Assembly (NCBI GenBank): GCA_022448005.1
Contig: JAKUTK010000021.1
Location: 1-64,000 of the forward strand
DNA: 64,000 bases
Reading direction: 5' to 3'
Source: Pseudomonas sp.
GTDB lineage: Bacteria; Pseudomonadota; Gammaproteobacteria; Pseudomonadales; Pseudomonadaceae
Shown: piece by piece, positions 1 to 9,052 of the stretch
How the letters are laid out: each line of letters starts with the position of its first letter
How positions within the stretch are numbered: the first letter of the stretch is position 1
The notes under the pieces: model-generated
Database searches by the model: none
Seen by the model: only the letters and a program-made list of their open reading frames with translations
What the model was told of the DNA's origin: nothing
Position numbers and translations under genes: made by a program

Positions 1-1042
1 AGCTCCACAGGACCTGACGACCTTCTTGCTGCACGGTCTGAATCAGGCGAGGCAGTCCTTCTTGGACCTTGTCGGCGCCCATGCGCACGATCAGGTTCAG
101 ACGACCGGGATCGTTCTCCGGATTTAGGATGTCGATCAGGCGAATCAGCTCATCGCTGGCCATGCTTGGCCCCACCTTCACCCCGATGGGGTTGCCCACG
201 CCGCGGAGGAACTCCACATGAGCGCCGTCCAGCTGCCGCGTGCGGTCGCCAATCCAGAGCATGTGCGCAGAGCAGTCGTACCAACCACCGCTGAGGCTGT
301 CCTGGCGCACGAACGCCTGCTCGTAGTTCAGCAGTAATGCCTCATGAGCAGTGAAGAAGCTGGTTTCGCGCAACTGCGGCGCATTGTCCATTCCACAGGC
401 GCGCATGAACCGCAGAGCCTGATCGATCCGTGCGCCCAGGCGGTGATACTTCTCGGCCATCTGGGAATTGGCGATGAAATCAAGATTCCACTGATGCACT
501 TGGTGCAGGTCGGCAAAGCCGCCCTGGGCGAAGGCGCGCAGCAGGTTCAGGCTGGACGTGGATTGGTGATAAGCCTGCAGCAGGCGCTCCGGGTCCGGCA
601 CGCGGCTTTTCTCATCGAAGCCGATACCGTTGACGATATCGCCGCGATAAGCCGGGAGAGTAACGCCGTCGATGGTCTCGTCGCCGGAGGAGCGCGGTTT
701 GGCGAACTGCCCGGCCATGCGACCCACCTTTACTACAGGACATCCGGCGGCAAAGGTCATCACGATCGCCATCTGCAGCAGCACTTTGAAGGTGTCGCGA
801 ATTTTCGGTGCGGAGAATTCGGCGAAGCTTTCTGCGCAATCACCGCCTTGCAGCAGAAAGGCGCGGCCTTGCGTCACCTCGGCGAATTGCCGGCGCAGCT
901 CCCGTGCCTCGCCGGCGAACACCAGTGGCGGCAGACTCGCCAGTGTGTCCTCGACGCGCTGCAGTTGCGTGGCGTCCGGGTAATTGGGCTGTTGCTGGAT
1001 GGGTTTGGTTCTCCAGCTGGTAGGGCTCCAGGCGTGGCTCAT
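1..1042 (-). CDS. Class II 3-deoxy-7-phosphoheptulonate synthase, 5' part
   Basis: Condenses phosphoenolpyruvate with erythrose 4-phosphate to give DAHP, the first step of the shikimate pathway, in the cytoplasm. The reading frame begins at an ATG at 1042 (Met-Ser-His-Ala-Trp) and stays open for 347 codons to the window edge, so the C-terminal quarter of a roughly 450-residue family is missing. Class II signatures are visible: [11 protein letters not shown] near residue 64, [15 protein letters not shown], and KVGPSM near the cut end. A GGA-type Shine-Dalgarno (cggacggaatc) lies just upstream. Plant-like class II enzymes in pseudomonads include the phenazine-type PhzC and housekeeping paralogues. 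No phenazine genes are visible here, so a general aromatic or secondary-metabolism role is open. The promoter region is shared with the divergent gene at 1161. Confidence 0.93.
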   Translation of the reverse strand, partial: MSHAWSPTSWRTKPIQQQPNYPDATQLQRVEDTLASLPPLVFAGEARELRRQFAEVTQGRAFLLQGGDCAESFAEFSAPKIRDTFKVLLQMAIVMTFAAGCPVVKVGRMAGQFAKPRSSGDETIDGVTLPAYRGDIVNGIGFDEKSRVPDPERLLQAYHQSTSSLNLLRAFAQGGFADLHQVHQWNLDFIANSQMAEKYHRLGARIDQALRFMRACGMDNAPQLRETSFFTAHEALLLNYEQAFVRQDSLSGGWYDCSAHMLWIGDRTRQLDGAHVEFLRGVGNPIGVKVGPSMASDELIRLIDILNPENDPGRLNLIVRMGADKVQEGLPRLIQTVQQEGRQVLWS

Positions 1043-1160
1043 GGAAATTGATTCCGTCCGAAAAAAAGTGCCCGGATTTTACCTGATGCGACAGCTCGGC
1101 GCTGATAGCCCTTGCCAATCGGGCTGGTAAGATGCGCCGATCGGTTTGGGAGTGAGCGCA

Positions 1161-1910
1161 GTGGACAAGCAGGAAGTGTTGCTGGCTGAGGTGAATGACG
1201 CGTTCGGCCTGATCCGTGTGCTGGAAGTAGGGGAGTACCGGTTTCTCGAGTTCGGCGCGGCGGTCGAGCAAAGCTGCGTGTTTACCCAAGATCCGAGCTG
1301 GCTGGAGTACGACTACACGCGCGCTATGTTGATGGGCGGCTTGCTGCACACTGCTCCGGAAACCGCGCTGTTCCTCGGGCTGGGCGCCGGTACGCTGACG
1401 CAGGCATGCCTCGAATTTTTGCCGCTGGAAGACATCGAGGCCATCGAGCTGCGCCCGGACGTGCCTGAGCTGGCGATGCGTTATCTGGGCCTGGCGAACG
1501 ATTCACGGCTGTACATCCGCATTGGCGATGCAGTGGAGTTGCTCGATTCGGCCGAAACCGCTGATCTGATCTTCGTCGACCTCTACACAGACGTGGGCCC
1601 GGCCGCCGCGCATCTGGCGTGGCGTTTTCTTGATCGCTGCCAGCAGAAGCTGAATCCGGATGGTTGGCTGATTATCAACCAGTGGGGCACCGACGAGGAC
1701 AAGCCGCTGGGTGCGGCGTTGCTTCGTGGCTTGTTTCATCGCCACTATTGGGAATGCCCGGTGAAGGAGGGCAACGTCATCCTGTTCGTGCCCGCCGAGC
1801 TGGAACAGACGCTCGACGAGGCTGGCCTGCGTGAGCGCGCCGCAGCGCTGGCCCCGCGATTGGGATACACGCTGGACTCGTTGATCAATGCGCTACGACC
1901 GGCGAGCTGA
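1161..1910 (+). CDS. Spermidine synthase-like protein (SpeE family)
   Basis: A 249-residue Rossmann methyltransferase-fold protein of the polyamine aminopropyltransferase family. The glycine-rich nucleotide-binding loop is clear (LFLGLGAGTLTQACL, around residues 77-91), followed by an acidic IEAIELRP segment and LIFVDLYTD, where spermidine synthases keep a catalytic Asp. I chose the GTG at 1161 because it has a gggagtgag Shine-Dalgarno at the right distance; an in-frame TTG at 1146 has none. Short stand-alone members of this family are often of unknown substrate, so true spermidine synthesis is not established. It stands alone, divergent from the DAHP synthase and followed by a REP-like palindrome. 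Confidence 0.82.
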   Translation: MDKQEVLLAEVNDAFGLIRVLEVGEYRFLEFGAAVEQSCVFTQDPSWLEYDYTRAMLMGGLLHTAPETALFLGLGAGTLTQACLEFLPLEDIEAIELRPDVPELAMRYLGLANDSRLYIRIGDAVELLDSAETADLIFVDLYTDVGPAAAHLAWRFLDRCQQKLNPDGWLIINQWGTDEDKPLGAALLRGLFHRHYWECPVKEGNVILFVPAELEQTLDEAGLRERAAALAPRLGYTLDSLINALRPAS

Positions 1911-1984
1911 GCAAGCAGTGAGCTGGCTATCAGCACCCCTTTAATGCCTGGGGCATCCAGGGCAACGGTTAAGCACGACGCTCT

Positions 1985-2008
1985 TGTGGAGCGAGCTTGC
2001 TCGCGAAG
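1985..2008. repeat. REP-like palindrome (GCGAGCTTGCTCGC type)
   Basis: A short palindrome, gcgagcttgctcgc at 1991-2004, preceded by tgtgga, lies in the 460-base gap between the SpeE-like gene and the helicase. This is the common Pseudomonas extragenic palindrome. A near-identical copy is read in frame inside the gene at 9053 (9869-9890). The rest of 1911-2150 holds nothing else I can identify. Confidence 0.7.
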
Positions 2009-2151
2009 ACTGGCACGAGACCTTCATCGCTAGCCGCGCGCTCTGGTAAGAGGACTCCAAGCGCATACGCTAGCGGGCTACTCGTGCGAAATCCGCTCAC
2101 CGGAACCTAACCCCGAAGACAAATTACACGCACAACTTCACAGAATTCCGG

Positions 2152-2370
2152 TATAGTACGCGCCGGCTGAAACCCAGCCTGCGTTCAGGTACTGCAACAC
2201 ACGAAGCGCTGCTTCGGCTGCTGTCCGCTTCTCGCGGCTGTCCTTGACGATTCATCATTCATTACGTTTTCGCAAACCCCGCCGACCAGGCTGCCAGGGT
2301 GACCTTCGGGTTTTGCATGGCATGCGCAGCTTCGGAACATGGGTCTTTGCGGAGCATCAGGAAAAGACCC
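2152..2370 (+). promoter_or_regulatory. Long 5' leader of the DEAD-box helicase gene
   Basis: A TATAGT hexamer at 2152-2157 is a plausible -10 box, though no good -35 is seen at 16-18 bases. If used, it would give a leader of about 200 bases before the ATG at 2371. Long structured leaders are typical of cold-induced deaD/csdA genes. An open frame from 2299 runs through the end of the leader into the gene but lacks a convincing ribosome site. The leader role is inference from family behaviour. Confidence 0.35.
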
Positions 2371-4032
2371 ATGACCCAGGAAATCGGCAGCTTTGCTGCA
2401 CTCGGTATTCATCCCTCCGTACTCGCCGCTGTTACCGCAGTGGGCTACGAAGAGCCATCGGCGATCCAGAGCCAGGCTATCCCGGTAATTCTCGGCGGCC
2501 ACGACATGATCGGCCAGGCCCAGACCGGTACCGGCAAGACCGCCGCCTTCGCGCTGCCCATCCTGTCGAAGATCGATCCCGCGCGTAAAGACGGGCCGGC
2601 GCTGACCCTCGCGCCAACACGCGAACTCGCGCTGCCGGCCGCCACCGCGTTCGAAACCTATTCCAAGCAGATGCCTGGCCTGACCGTCGTTGCGGTCTAC
2701 GGTGGCGCTCCGATGGGCCCACAGCTCAAGGCCATCCGCCAGGGCGCGCAGGTCATCGTCGCCACGCCCGGCCGTCTGGTCGACCACCTGAGCCGCAACA
2801 GCGCGCTGCTCGGAACCGTCCAGTACCTCGTGCTCGACGAAGCCGACGAAATGCTCAAACTGGGCTTCATGGACGACCTCGAAGTCATCTTCGAAGCCAT
2901 GCCGGAAAGTCGCCAGAGCGTACTGTTCTCCGCGACCCTGCCGCATTCGATCCGCGCAATCGCCGAAAAACACCTGCGTGAGCCGCAACACATTAAGGTT
3001 GCCACCAAGACCCAGACCGTTGCCCGCATCGAGCAGGCGCACCTGATGGTTCATGCCGATCAGAAAATCGCCGCCGTGCTGCGCTTGCTGGAAGTCGAAG
3101 ACTTCGACGCGCTGATCGCCTTCGTGCGTACCAAGCAGGCCACCCTGGACCTCGCCGCTGCACTTGAAGCCAAGGGCTATAAGGCTGCTGCGCTGAACGG
3201 CGACATCGCTCAGAACCAGCGTGAGCGCGTCATCGAGTCGCTCAAAGATGGTCGCCTGGATATCGTCGTCGCCACCGACGTGGCTGCTCGCGGCCTCGAC
3301 GTTTCGCGCATCACCCACGTATTCAACGTCGACATGCCTTACGATCCGGAATCCTACGTTCACCGTATCGGCCGTACAGGTCGTGCCGGTCGCGAAGGCC
3401 GCGCATTGCTGCTGGTCACCCCGCGTGAACGCCGCATGCTGCAGGTCATCGAGCGCGTCACCAACCAGAAGGTTGCTGAAGCCCGTCTGCCCAACGCACA
3501 GCAGGTGCTGGACGCGCGCATCAAGAAGCTTACCAATAGCCTGTCGCCGCTGGTCGCTGATGCTGAAGCCAGCCATGGCGAACTGCTCGACAAGCTGGTT
3601 GCCGACATCGGCTGCAGCCCTCGCGCCCTGGCCGCTGCGCTGCTGCGCAAGGCCACCAACGGACAGGCGCTGACCTTGGCTGAAGTGGAAAAAGAGCAGC
3701 CGCTCGTTCCGACCAGCTCCCCGCGCGAACGCTCCGATCGCCCAGAGCGTAGCGGTGACCGTGAGCGTCGTGCTCCGGTCCCGTTGGCTGAGGGCCGCGC
3801 CCGTTGCCGTTCGCCGCTGGGCGCGCGCGACGGCATCGCCGCTCGCAACCTGCTTGGTGCCATCCTCAACGAAGGTGGCCTGGCCCGCGAAGCCATCGGC
3901 CGCATCCAGGTGCGTGACAGCTTCAGCCTGGTCGAACTGCCGGAAGAGGGTCTCGAGCGCCTGCTAGGCAAGCTCAAGGACACCCGTGTCGGCGGTAAGC
4001 AACTCAAACTGCGTCGCTATCGCGAAGATTGA
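2371..4032 (+). CDS. deaD: ATP-dependent DEAD-box RNA helicase (DeaD/CsdA type)
   Basis: A 553-residue cytoplasmic RNA helicase, probably used in ribosome assembly, mRNA turnover and cold adaptation. Motifs run in order: Q motif (FAALGIHPSVL through QSQAIP, residues 8-38), Walker A AQTGTGKT at 50-57, Ia PTREL, DEAD at 156-159, SAT, ATDVAARGLD, and HRIGRTGRAGR near 330. The last 70 or so residues (RDGIAARNLLGAI through KLRRYRED) form a DbpA/CsdA-like RNA-binding domain, preceded by a charged Arg/Ser-rich linker. The ATG at 2371 has an AGGAAA ribosome site. At 553 residues it is shorter than E. coli DeaD (629). A strong terminator follows at once, so it is monocistronic. Confidence 0.93.
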   Translation: MTQEIGSFAALGIHPSVLAAVTAVGYEEPSAIQSQAIPVILGGHDMIGQAQTGTGKTAAFALPILSKIDPARKDGPALTLAPTRELALPAATAFETYSKQMPGLTVVAVYGGAPMGPQLKAIRQGAQVIVATPGRLVDHLSRNSALLGTVQYLVLDEADEMLKLGFMDDLEVIFEAMPESRQSVLFSATLPHSIRAIAEKHLREPQHIKVATKTQTVARIEQAHLMVHADQKIAAVLRLLEVEDFDALIAFVRTKQATLDLAAALEAKGYKAAALNGDIAQNQRERVIESLKDGRLDIVVATDVAARGLDVSRITHVFNVDMPYDPESYVHRIGRTGRAGREGRALLLVTPRERRMLQVIERVTNQKVAEARLPNAQQVLDARIKKLTNSLSPLVADAEASHGELLDKLVADIGCSPRALAAALLRKATNGQALTLAEVEKEQPLVPTSSPRERSDRPERSGDRERRAPVPLAEGRARCRSPLGARDGIAARNLLGAILNEGGLAREAIGRIQVRDSFSLVELPEEGLERLLGKLKDTRVGGKQLKLRRYRED

Positions 4033-4048
4033 TCGTTCTTGGTTGACC

Positions 4049-4079
4049 AAAAGGGTGGGCTTGATAGCCCACCCTTTTT
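4049..4079 (+). terminator. Rho-independent terminator of deaD
   Basis: A near-perfect hairpin (aaagggtgggct, loop tgat, agcccacccttt) followed by a T run begins 17 bases after the stop codon. Confidence 0.9.
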
Positions 4080-4104
4080 CGTTTCTGCCGCGTAATTCTT
4101 CTAG

Positions 4105-4375
4105 CGGAAGGCGCGCCCGCGGCGAATGCAGGCCACAGAACTGCCAGCTTTCATAAACTGCGCCCCGAGGTCGGCCCCCCAAAGCCAAAGCAAGCCAAAG
4201 CCAAGGTCAAATCCCGCACCGCCCTGCTTTTGTGGGAGGCGCGCCCCGCGGCGAATGCAGGTCGCAGACCTGCCAGCTAGCAGAAACTTCGCCCCGAGGT
4301 CGGGCCTCTACAAATCTAAGCCGCCACCGCTTCAACAGTTGCGGGAGCCGCGCCCCGGGGCGAATGGTGGCGCTT
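4105..4375. repeat. REP field, left of the RAYT gene
   Basis: Three degenerate copies of a GC-rich element occupy this gap, starting near 4110, 4232 and 4343. Each starts with a form of gggaggcgcgccccgcggcgaat. The first two continue through a caggc/tcgcag-acctgccagc segment to an inverse-oriented cgccccgaggtcgggcctccca end, so each full unit of about 80 bases is a long imperfect hairpin. Degraded copies sit in the spacers. No gene is present between 4033 and 4396. Confidence 0.85.
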
Positions 4376-4396
4376 ACCCAGCATTTGATGCTGTTG

Positions 4397-4843
4397 TCAC
4401 AACCAGACCGCATCCCAGTGCGGATAATCGCCGATCCGCTCCACCAGCCCTGCCCGTAGCGGATTAGCGACTACATATCTTGCCGTAGCCAGAATGTCCT
4501 CCTCTTTACGCAATGCACGATCATGAAACCCGTCTTGCCAAACGCGGCCGCCGATACGCTTCGCTGAAATCGATTTCACCCGCCCTACAAGTTGCGACAA
4601 AGATCCGTTTCGTAACTCCAACAGCCAATGAAGGTGATCCGGCATCACCACAAACGCCAACATCCTATGTGAGCCCCGTGCCTCATCGGACCGAATTACG
4701 CGTATCAACTCACGAGCAGCAAAGAGATCTTGAAAGACCGGCCGACGATGTTTAGTTACCGTGGTGATCAAATAAATTTGCCCCTCGCGAGACCAGCGTC
4801 CCGCACGTAATCGGTTTGACGAAAAACGAGCATCCTTGCCCAT
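4397..4843 (-). CDS. REP-associated tyrosine transposase (RAYT)
   Basis: A 148-residue single-domain Y1/HUH transposase related to IS200/IS605 TnpA. These enzymes bind, cut and join REP sequences as single strands. The HUH pair is His70-Leu-His72 within MPDHLHWLLE, and the likely nucleophile is Tyr123 in ARYVVANPLRAGLV. The WQDGFHDRAL segment is typical of RAYTs. The ATG at 4843 is favoured over upstream codons because of a perfect caggaggaa Shine-Dalgarno; the longer frame to 4921 only reads through REP DNA. The gene is flanked on both sides by the REP elements it would be expected to mobilise, and all motifs are intact. Confidence 0.9.
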   Translation of the reverse strand: MGKDARFSSNRLRAGRWSREGQIYLITTVTKHRRPVFQDLFAARELIRVIRSDEARGSHRMLAFVVMPDHLHWLLELRNGSLSQLVGRVKSISAKRIGGRVWQDGFHDRALRKEEDILATARYVVANPLRAGLVERIGDYPHWDAVWL

Positions 4844-4879
4844 AAAGTTCCTCCTGTTTGACTCAGCAGCATAAAGCCA

Positions 4880-5345
4880 AAAGCTTCGCCTCGAGGTCGG
4901 GCCTCCCAAAAAGCCAAGCATCGACCCCGCTTAACAATTGTGGGAGGCGCGCCCCGCGGCGAATTCAGGTCGCAGGCCTGCCAGCTTCTAAAGCTTCGCC
5001 CCGAGGTCGGGCCTCCCACCAAACCCCAGTGCAACCGCGCCGCTCTAGTGGGAGGCGCGCCCCGCGGCGAATACAGGCCGCAGACCTGCCAGCGACTAAA
5101 AGCCTCGCCTCGAGGTCGCGCCTCCCAAAAAGCCAAGCATCGACCCCGCTTAACAATTGTGGGAGGCGCGCCCCGCGGCGAATGCAGGCCGCAGGCCTGC
5201 CCGCTTCTAATAGCTTCGCCCCGAGGTCGGGCCTCCCACCAAACCCCAGCACAACCGCGCCGCTCTAGTGGGAGGCGCGCCCCGCGGCGAATGCAAGCCC
5301 CAGGCCTACCAAGCGTCACAGCCTCGCACTCTAAGTCAGGGATTC
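4880..5345. repeat. REP field with 219-base tandem duplication
   Basis: Four units of the same REP hairpin follow the RAYT start. They have left ends near 4942, 5050, 5160 and 5269 (gggaggcgcgccccgcggcgaat) and right ends near 4885, 4995, 5105 and 5216 (cgcc[c/t]cgaggtcgggcctccca). The spacer agccaagcatcgacc and following DNA recur at 4912 and 5131, an offset of 219 bases, so two REP units were duplicated together. From 5346 to 5482, up to ihfB, I see no gene. Confidence 0.88.
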
Positions 5346-5482
5346 CCGCACCAAACCCCAGCCGCTTTCGACCACTCCCTCCAAAACCTGACCCAAACGT
5401 TCGGGCTGTTCAAACTCTGAACAACATGCTACAAACGAACGCAACCTAAATGATCTAGCCGCTTGAAAACGAAGGGAAAACC

Positions 5483-5767
5483 ATGACCAAGTCGGAGTTG
5501 ATCGAACGCATCGTCACCCAGCAAGGCCTGCTTTCGTCCAAGGATGTGGAGCTGGCAATCAAAACCATGCTCGAACAGATGGCCCAGGCGCTGGCCACCG
5601 GCGACCGCATCGAAATCCGTGGCTTCGGCAGTTTTTCCCTCCATTACCGCGCGCCCCGCGTCGGTCGTAACCCCAAGACCGGCCAATCCGTCCCGCTCGA
5701 TGGCAAGTTCGTCCCGCATTTCAAACCGGGGAAGGAGCTGCGGGATAGGGTCAATGAAGACGAGTAA
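5483..5767 (+). CDS. ihfB: Integration host factor, beta subunit
   Basis: A 94-residue DNA-bending protein that pairs with IhfA in nucleoid structure, recombination and sigma-54 promoter activation. The HU/IHF fold is complete: [10 protein letters not shown] at the N-terminus, [14 protein letters not shown] in the first beta arm, the [10 protein letters not shown] signature, and the [14 protein letters not shown]-terminal helix. A gaagggaa Shine-Dalgarno precedes the ATG. In many pseudomonads ihfB follows rpsA and marks the left edge of the O-antigen locus. Here the O-antigen side is as expected, but rpsA is absent and the upstream 600 bases are REP repeats and a RAYT. Confidence 0.97.
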   Translation: MTKSELIERIVTQQGLLSSKDVELAIKTMLEQMAQALATGDRIEIRGFGSFSLHYRAPRVGRNPKTGQSVPLDGKFVPHFKPGKELRDRVNEDE

Positions 5768-5889
5768 TCCGCCATCTGAGCTCGGCCTTCGTCTTGGCGG
5801 CAGTGTGAGATCAAAAGCTGTTAAAACTCGTCAACTCGCGTGAACTTGTGGCCTGCTATATGGACTAATTCCGGCTCGCTTTCTTTGCA

Positions 5890-7182
5890 GTGAAGCGCAT
5901 CCATAACAAGGAATTGGTGAAGGCCGTGCAGCAATCCACCTCTACACCCGAAGAAATAGATCTAGTCGAGCTGTTTCGTGCGCTTTGGCGGCAGAAAATG
6001 CTCATCATCGGTGTGACGCTGATCGTCACGCTTATTGCCGCAGCCTATGCCTTCCTTGCGACGCCCTATTACGAAACCAAAACCTATTTACGGCCCGTCC
6101 CGGGCAGCAGCCTCGATCAGCTCAACGAAACCGGTATCTATAAGCTGAGCCCCGAAGAAGCGCTTGGTCGGGTGGCGAGTGGGCTGTCCTCTTATGACAA
6201 CCGGTTAGAGTTCTTCCTGGGTAACCAAGAGCTTTTTCAGAACATCCCCCAGCGAGGGGATTCACTCGAACAAACGTTCGCGGAGTTCAATGAACAAGCA
6301 TTTGAAATGCTTTTCCCGGACCCAAAGCGCACCGATAACCGCAGTGCATTCGTCGGCCTCAAGCTCACCTACCCTAAAGGAATGGAAGGCGCCACGATCG
6401 TTAATGATTTCGTTGCCTATGTACTGGAGCTCGAGCGTCGCGAAATTGCGGATGACCTTGATAGCCTGATTGGCAACCGGCTGGCCAGTCTGGAAACGAA
6501 CATCGAGGCACAGCGTGCGAGCTACAACGCGTCCAAGGAAGCGAAGATCGCGACGCTGCTCGAAGAAAGCGCACTTAAACGTGCGCAGCTAAAGGATGAA
6601 CTCGCAGCGTTGCGTGAAGAGTTGAAAACGCGCCGAACCAACCGAATTCAAGAGTTGAGCGAGGCCATTTCCATCGCCGAGTCGCTGGGGATTCGCACGC
6701 CCACCACTCCATCGGCTATGGCCGAGGCGCCTCGCGGTGGGGCGCAGGTGATTCGGACTGAAGTGACCAATCAGGAAATGCCGTTGTATTTCATGGGTAC
6801 CGAAGCTTTGATGGCCGAAAGGGACGCATTGGCCAATCGCAAATCCGATGACTTTATCGAGCCTCGCATTTCCGAAATCCAGTCGGAACTGGCGATGCTG
6901 GAAAACAATCGAGAAGTGGAAATCCTGAAAGAGCGTGAGAGCGAAGATCTCTACCTCACCAACTTGGCAGAGCTGCGAGAGGATGCTGCTCGTTTGAAGG
7001 CTATCAAGCTCGATACCGAGCGACTGCGCTTGGTACGACTGGACCAGCCGGCGCTGCAGCCCAACAACGCAGTCAAGCCCAAGAAGGCGATGATCCTCGC
7101 TCTTGGGTTGGTACTGGGAGGAATGCTCGGCGTGTTTATCGCGCTGATTCGCAGTCTGGTAAATCGCAGCTCCAATACCTAA
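5890..7182 (+). CDS. wzz: O-antigen chain-length determinant (Wzz), copy 1
   Basis: A 430-residue inner-membrane polysaccharide co-polymerase that sets the modal length of Wzy-polymerised O-antigen. Membrane segments are at residues 37-57 (MLIIGVTLIVTLIAAAYAFLA) and near 400-422 (AMILALGLVLGGMLGVFIAL), with a periplasmic domain rich in coiled-coil-like helices between. The usual Pro-rich stretch before the second segment is present (QPALQPNNAVKPKK). It is longer than enterobacterial WzzB (about 325-350). The start is a GTG at 5890 without a strong ribosome site, so the N-terminus is uncertain by a few residues. It is a clear paralogue of the gene at 7631. It lies 122 bases after ihfB, the classical wzz position in Pseudomonas. 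Confidence 0.9.
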   Translation: MKRIHNKELVKAVQQSTSTPEEIDLVELFRALWRQKMLIIGVTLIVTLIAAAYAFLATPYYETKTYLRPVPGSSLDQLNETGIYKLSPEEALGRVASGLSSYDNRLEFFLGNQELFQNIPQRGDSLEQTFAEFNEQAFEMLFPDPKRTDNRSAFVGLKLTYPKGMEGATIVNDFVAYVLELERREIADDLDSLIGNRLASLETNIEAQRASYNASKEAKIATLLEESALKRAQLKDELAALREELKTRRTNRIQELSEAISIAESLGIRTPTTPSAMAEAPRGGAQVIRTEVTNQEMPLYFMGTEALMAERDALANRKSDDFIEPRISEIQSELAMLENNREVEILKERESEDLYLTNLAELREDAARLKAIKLDTERLRLVRLDQPALQPNNAVKPKKAMILALGLVLGGMLGVFIALIRSLVNRSSNT

Positions 7183-7630
7183 CCTACATATAAATAAGGC
7201 ATAGTCGATAAGTGGCGCCCGCTCACATAGCGTGCGTCCCGCGGCCCATCGGCCTGATTGAGCATCCCGAACCAAACGCCCCGCCCGGAGCGGTTCTCTC
7301 TCCAAACCCCCGTCAAACCAGTTTCGCTTCTCTTCAGCAGGCGCGCCGCCCTAGCGAATCGTCCCTTACCAATCGGCGCAAAGTCCTCTCGAAGCGAGCC
7401 TCCGTCTGCCAGGGGGCCAGCCCATCAGAACAATTGCACCCTCATCATCCAGATTGAGCGAATGAAACCGTCAGTCGGGTGTGGCATCTCGCAGCACGTC
7501 TAGTGCGCTCGCTGCGCTTGTTTTTTGTGAGCTAGGTGGCAAAATGGCGGCCCGCAAATGCCGGCGGAACTTTTTGCTATTTTTGTAGTATCGATCCCAG
7601 TGCTGCATTCCGCTGTGCTGCAAATACGAG
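7183..7630. other. 448-base gap between the two wzz genes
   Basis: No convincing gene. Short frames here have no ribosome sites or family features. A weak hairpin with a T run (gcgctcgctgcgcttgtttttt, about 7505-7526) could be a terminator. The last 100 bases are A+T richer and probably hold the promoter of the second wzz, but I cannot fix -35/-10 boxes. Confidence 0.5.
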
Positions 7631-8923
7631 ATGGATTTCGAAGTGAACGCTATAGCCTCTCCCGAAGCTCTGACCCCGGTGAGCTCTAATGAGATTGATC
7701 TGTTACAACTGTTCAGCGCGCTATGGAAGCAAAAAGCGCTGATCGTGGCGGTCACTCTTTTGGCCGGCGCTATCGGCATTGCCTACGCTTTGCTCGCAAC
7801 GCCTTATTACACCGTTCAAAGTGTGCTACGTCCTGCTGCGATCAAAGATCTCGACGAGCTTAATCACCTGGGCATCTATAAGTTGTCCCCCAAGCAAGCG
7901 TTGGCGCAGGTGGGAACAGCGCTGGATTCCTACGAGAATCGCTTGAGCTTCTTCCGTGACAATCAACAGCTCTTCGCCGGGCTTGCCCAGCCTGGGCGTA
8001 GCCTCGAGCAAACCTTTGACGCCTTTAATGACGAAGCCTTCAAGCTCGTGCAGCCCGACCCCAAAAAGGCAGAAGGCACAACCCCTTTCGTTGGTATCCA
8101 GCTGACCTATCCGGAAGGCATCAACGGTGTTCAAGTTGTAAATGGGTTTGTTCAGTACTCGCTCGATAGCGTACGCAAGCAGATTGCGGCCGACCTCGAA
8201 ACCCTGATCGGCAATCGCCTGAGCCAGCTGGAAAAGAACATGGCCGCCGCCCGGGCCAACTACGAGGCGAGCAAAGAGATCAAGATTGCAAAACTCAAGG
8301 AGGCTGACGAGCTTAATCGCGCCCAGTTGAACGATGAGCTTTCCGCGCTGCGTCAGCAATTGAAGACTCGCCGTAACAACCGCATTTACCAGCTCAACGA
8401 AGCGATCCGTATCGCTACGTCGCTCGGCATTACCAAGCCCACCACGCCCTCATCGCTTGGCGCCGCCGAGATCACCAGTCAGGGCAGCGTGATCCGCACA
8501 GAGGTGAACAACCAGCAGATCCCGCTGTACTTCATGGGCAGTGATGCGTTGGAGGCAGAGCGCAAGGCGCTGCTTGCTCGTCGCTCTGACGATTTCACCG
8601 AGCCGCGCATCGCGCAGATTGCCCGGGAGCTTAAGCTGCTGGAGAACAACCGTCAGATCGAAACGCTGAACAGCCGTGATAACGAAGATCTTTTCCTGAA
8701 AGACCTCGCCGCCTGGCGCGAAGAGGCCGCACGCCTACGTGCCCTGCAGTTTGATACCGAGTCGCTCAAGCTGGTCTCCATCGACCAGGGCGCCGTTGAG
8801 CCGAGCAAACCGATCAAGCCGAAGAAAGCCCTCATCGTTGCACTCGCGCTGGTGCTTGGCGGCATGCTCGGGTTGTTCATCGCCCTGGTGCGGAACCTCC
8901 GTCGCCCCGTTCCTGTTATCTGA
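7631..8923 (+). CDS. O-antigen chain-length determinant (Wzz), copy 2
   Basis: A 430-residue paralogue of the preceding Wzz with identical length and architecture: first membrane segment at about 36-56, second near 400-422, and a PSKPIKPKKA Pro-rich motif before it. Long stretches match copy 1 position by position, for example ATPYY, GIYKLSP, LKTRRNNRI against LKTRRTNRI, and IPLYFMG against MPLYFMG. So it arose by tandem duplication or by acquisition of a close relative. The ATG at 7631 has a poor ribosome site; a GTG at 7643 is an alternative. Two Wzz proteins in one cell usually specify two O-chain modal lengths, which is the likely role. Confidence 0.88.
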   Translation: MDFEVNAIASPEALTPVSSNEIDLLQLFSALWKQKALIVAVTLLAGAIGIAYALLATPYYTVQSVLRPAAIKDLDELNHLGIYKLSPKQALAQVGTALDSYENRLSFFRDNQQLFAGLAQPGRSLEQTFDAFNDEAFKLVQPDPKKAEGTTPFVGIQLTYPEGINGVQVVNGFVQYSLDSVRKQIAADLETLIGNRLSQLEKNMAAARANYEASKEIKIAKLKEADELNRAQLNDELSALRQQLKTRRNNRIYQLNEAIRIATSLGITKPTTPSSLGAAEITSQGSVIRTEVNNQQIPLYFMGSDALEAERKALLARRSDDFTEPRIAQIARELKLLENNRQIETLNSRDNEDLFLKDLAAWREEAARLRALQFDTESLKLVSIDQGAVEPSKPIKPKKALIVALALVLGGMLGLFIALVRNLRRPVPVI

Positions 8924-9052
8924 CCATCCATCCGTCGGCTTGCGGCTGGCAACTCAGCCACTCCCAAACTCGGTAGAATCCCCGTTTATTTTTCAGCGGG
9001 CTCGTGGCTAGTCTGTCACGGGCGTCTTGGTGACGTTGTTAAAGGAATAACT

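Noticed and set aside
344..1051. 235-codon plus-strand frame
   Set aside because: Antisense to the class II DAHP synthase, whose motifs are clear on the other strand.
2185..3576. 463-codon minus-strand frame
   Set aside because: Antisense to the DEAD-box helicase, with no domain or start signal.
4880..5345. Possible CRISPR array
   Set aside because: Repeats are 80-base hairpins in alternating orientation, spacers are duplicated rather than unique, and no cas gene is present.
4858..5449. Open frames through repeats on both strands
   Set aside because: They translate the REP units (repeated RRAPRR- and PRGRA-like peptides) and lack ribosome sites.
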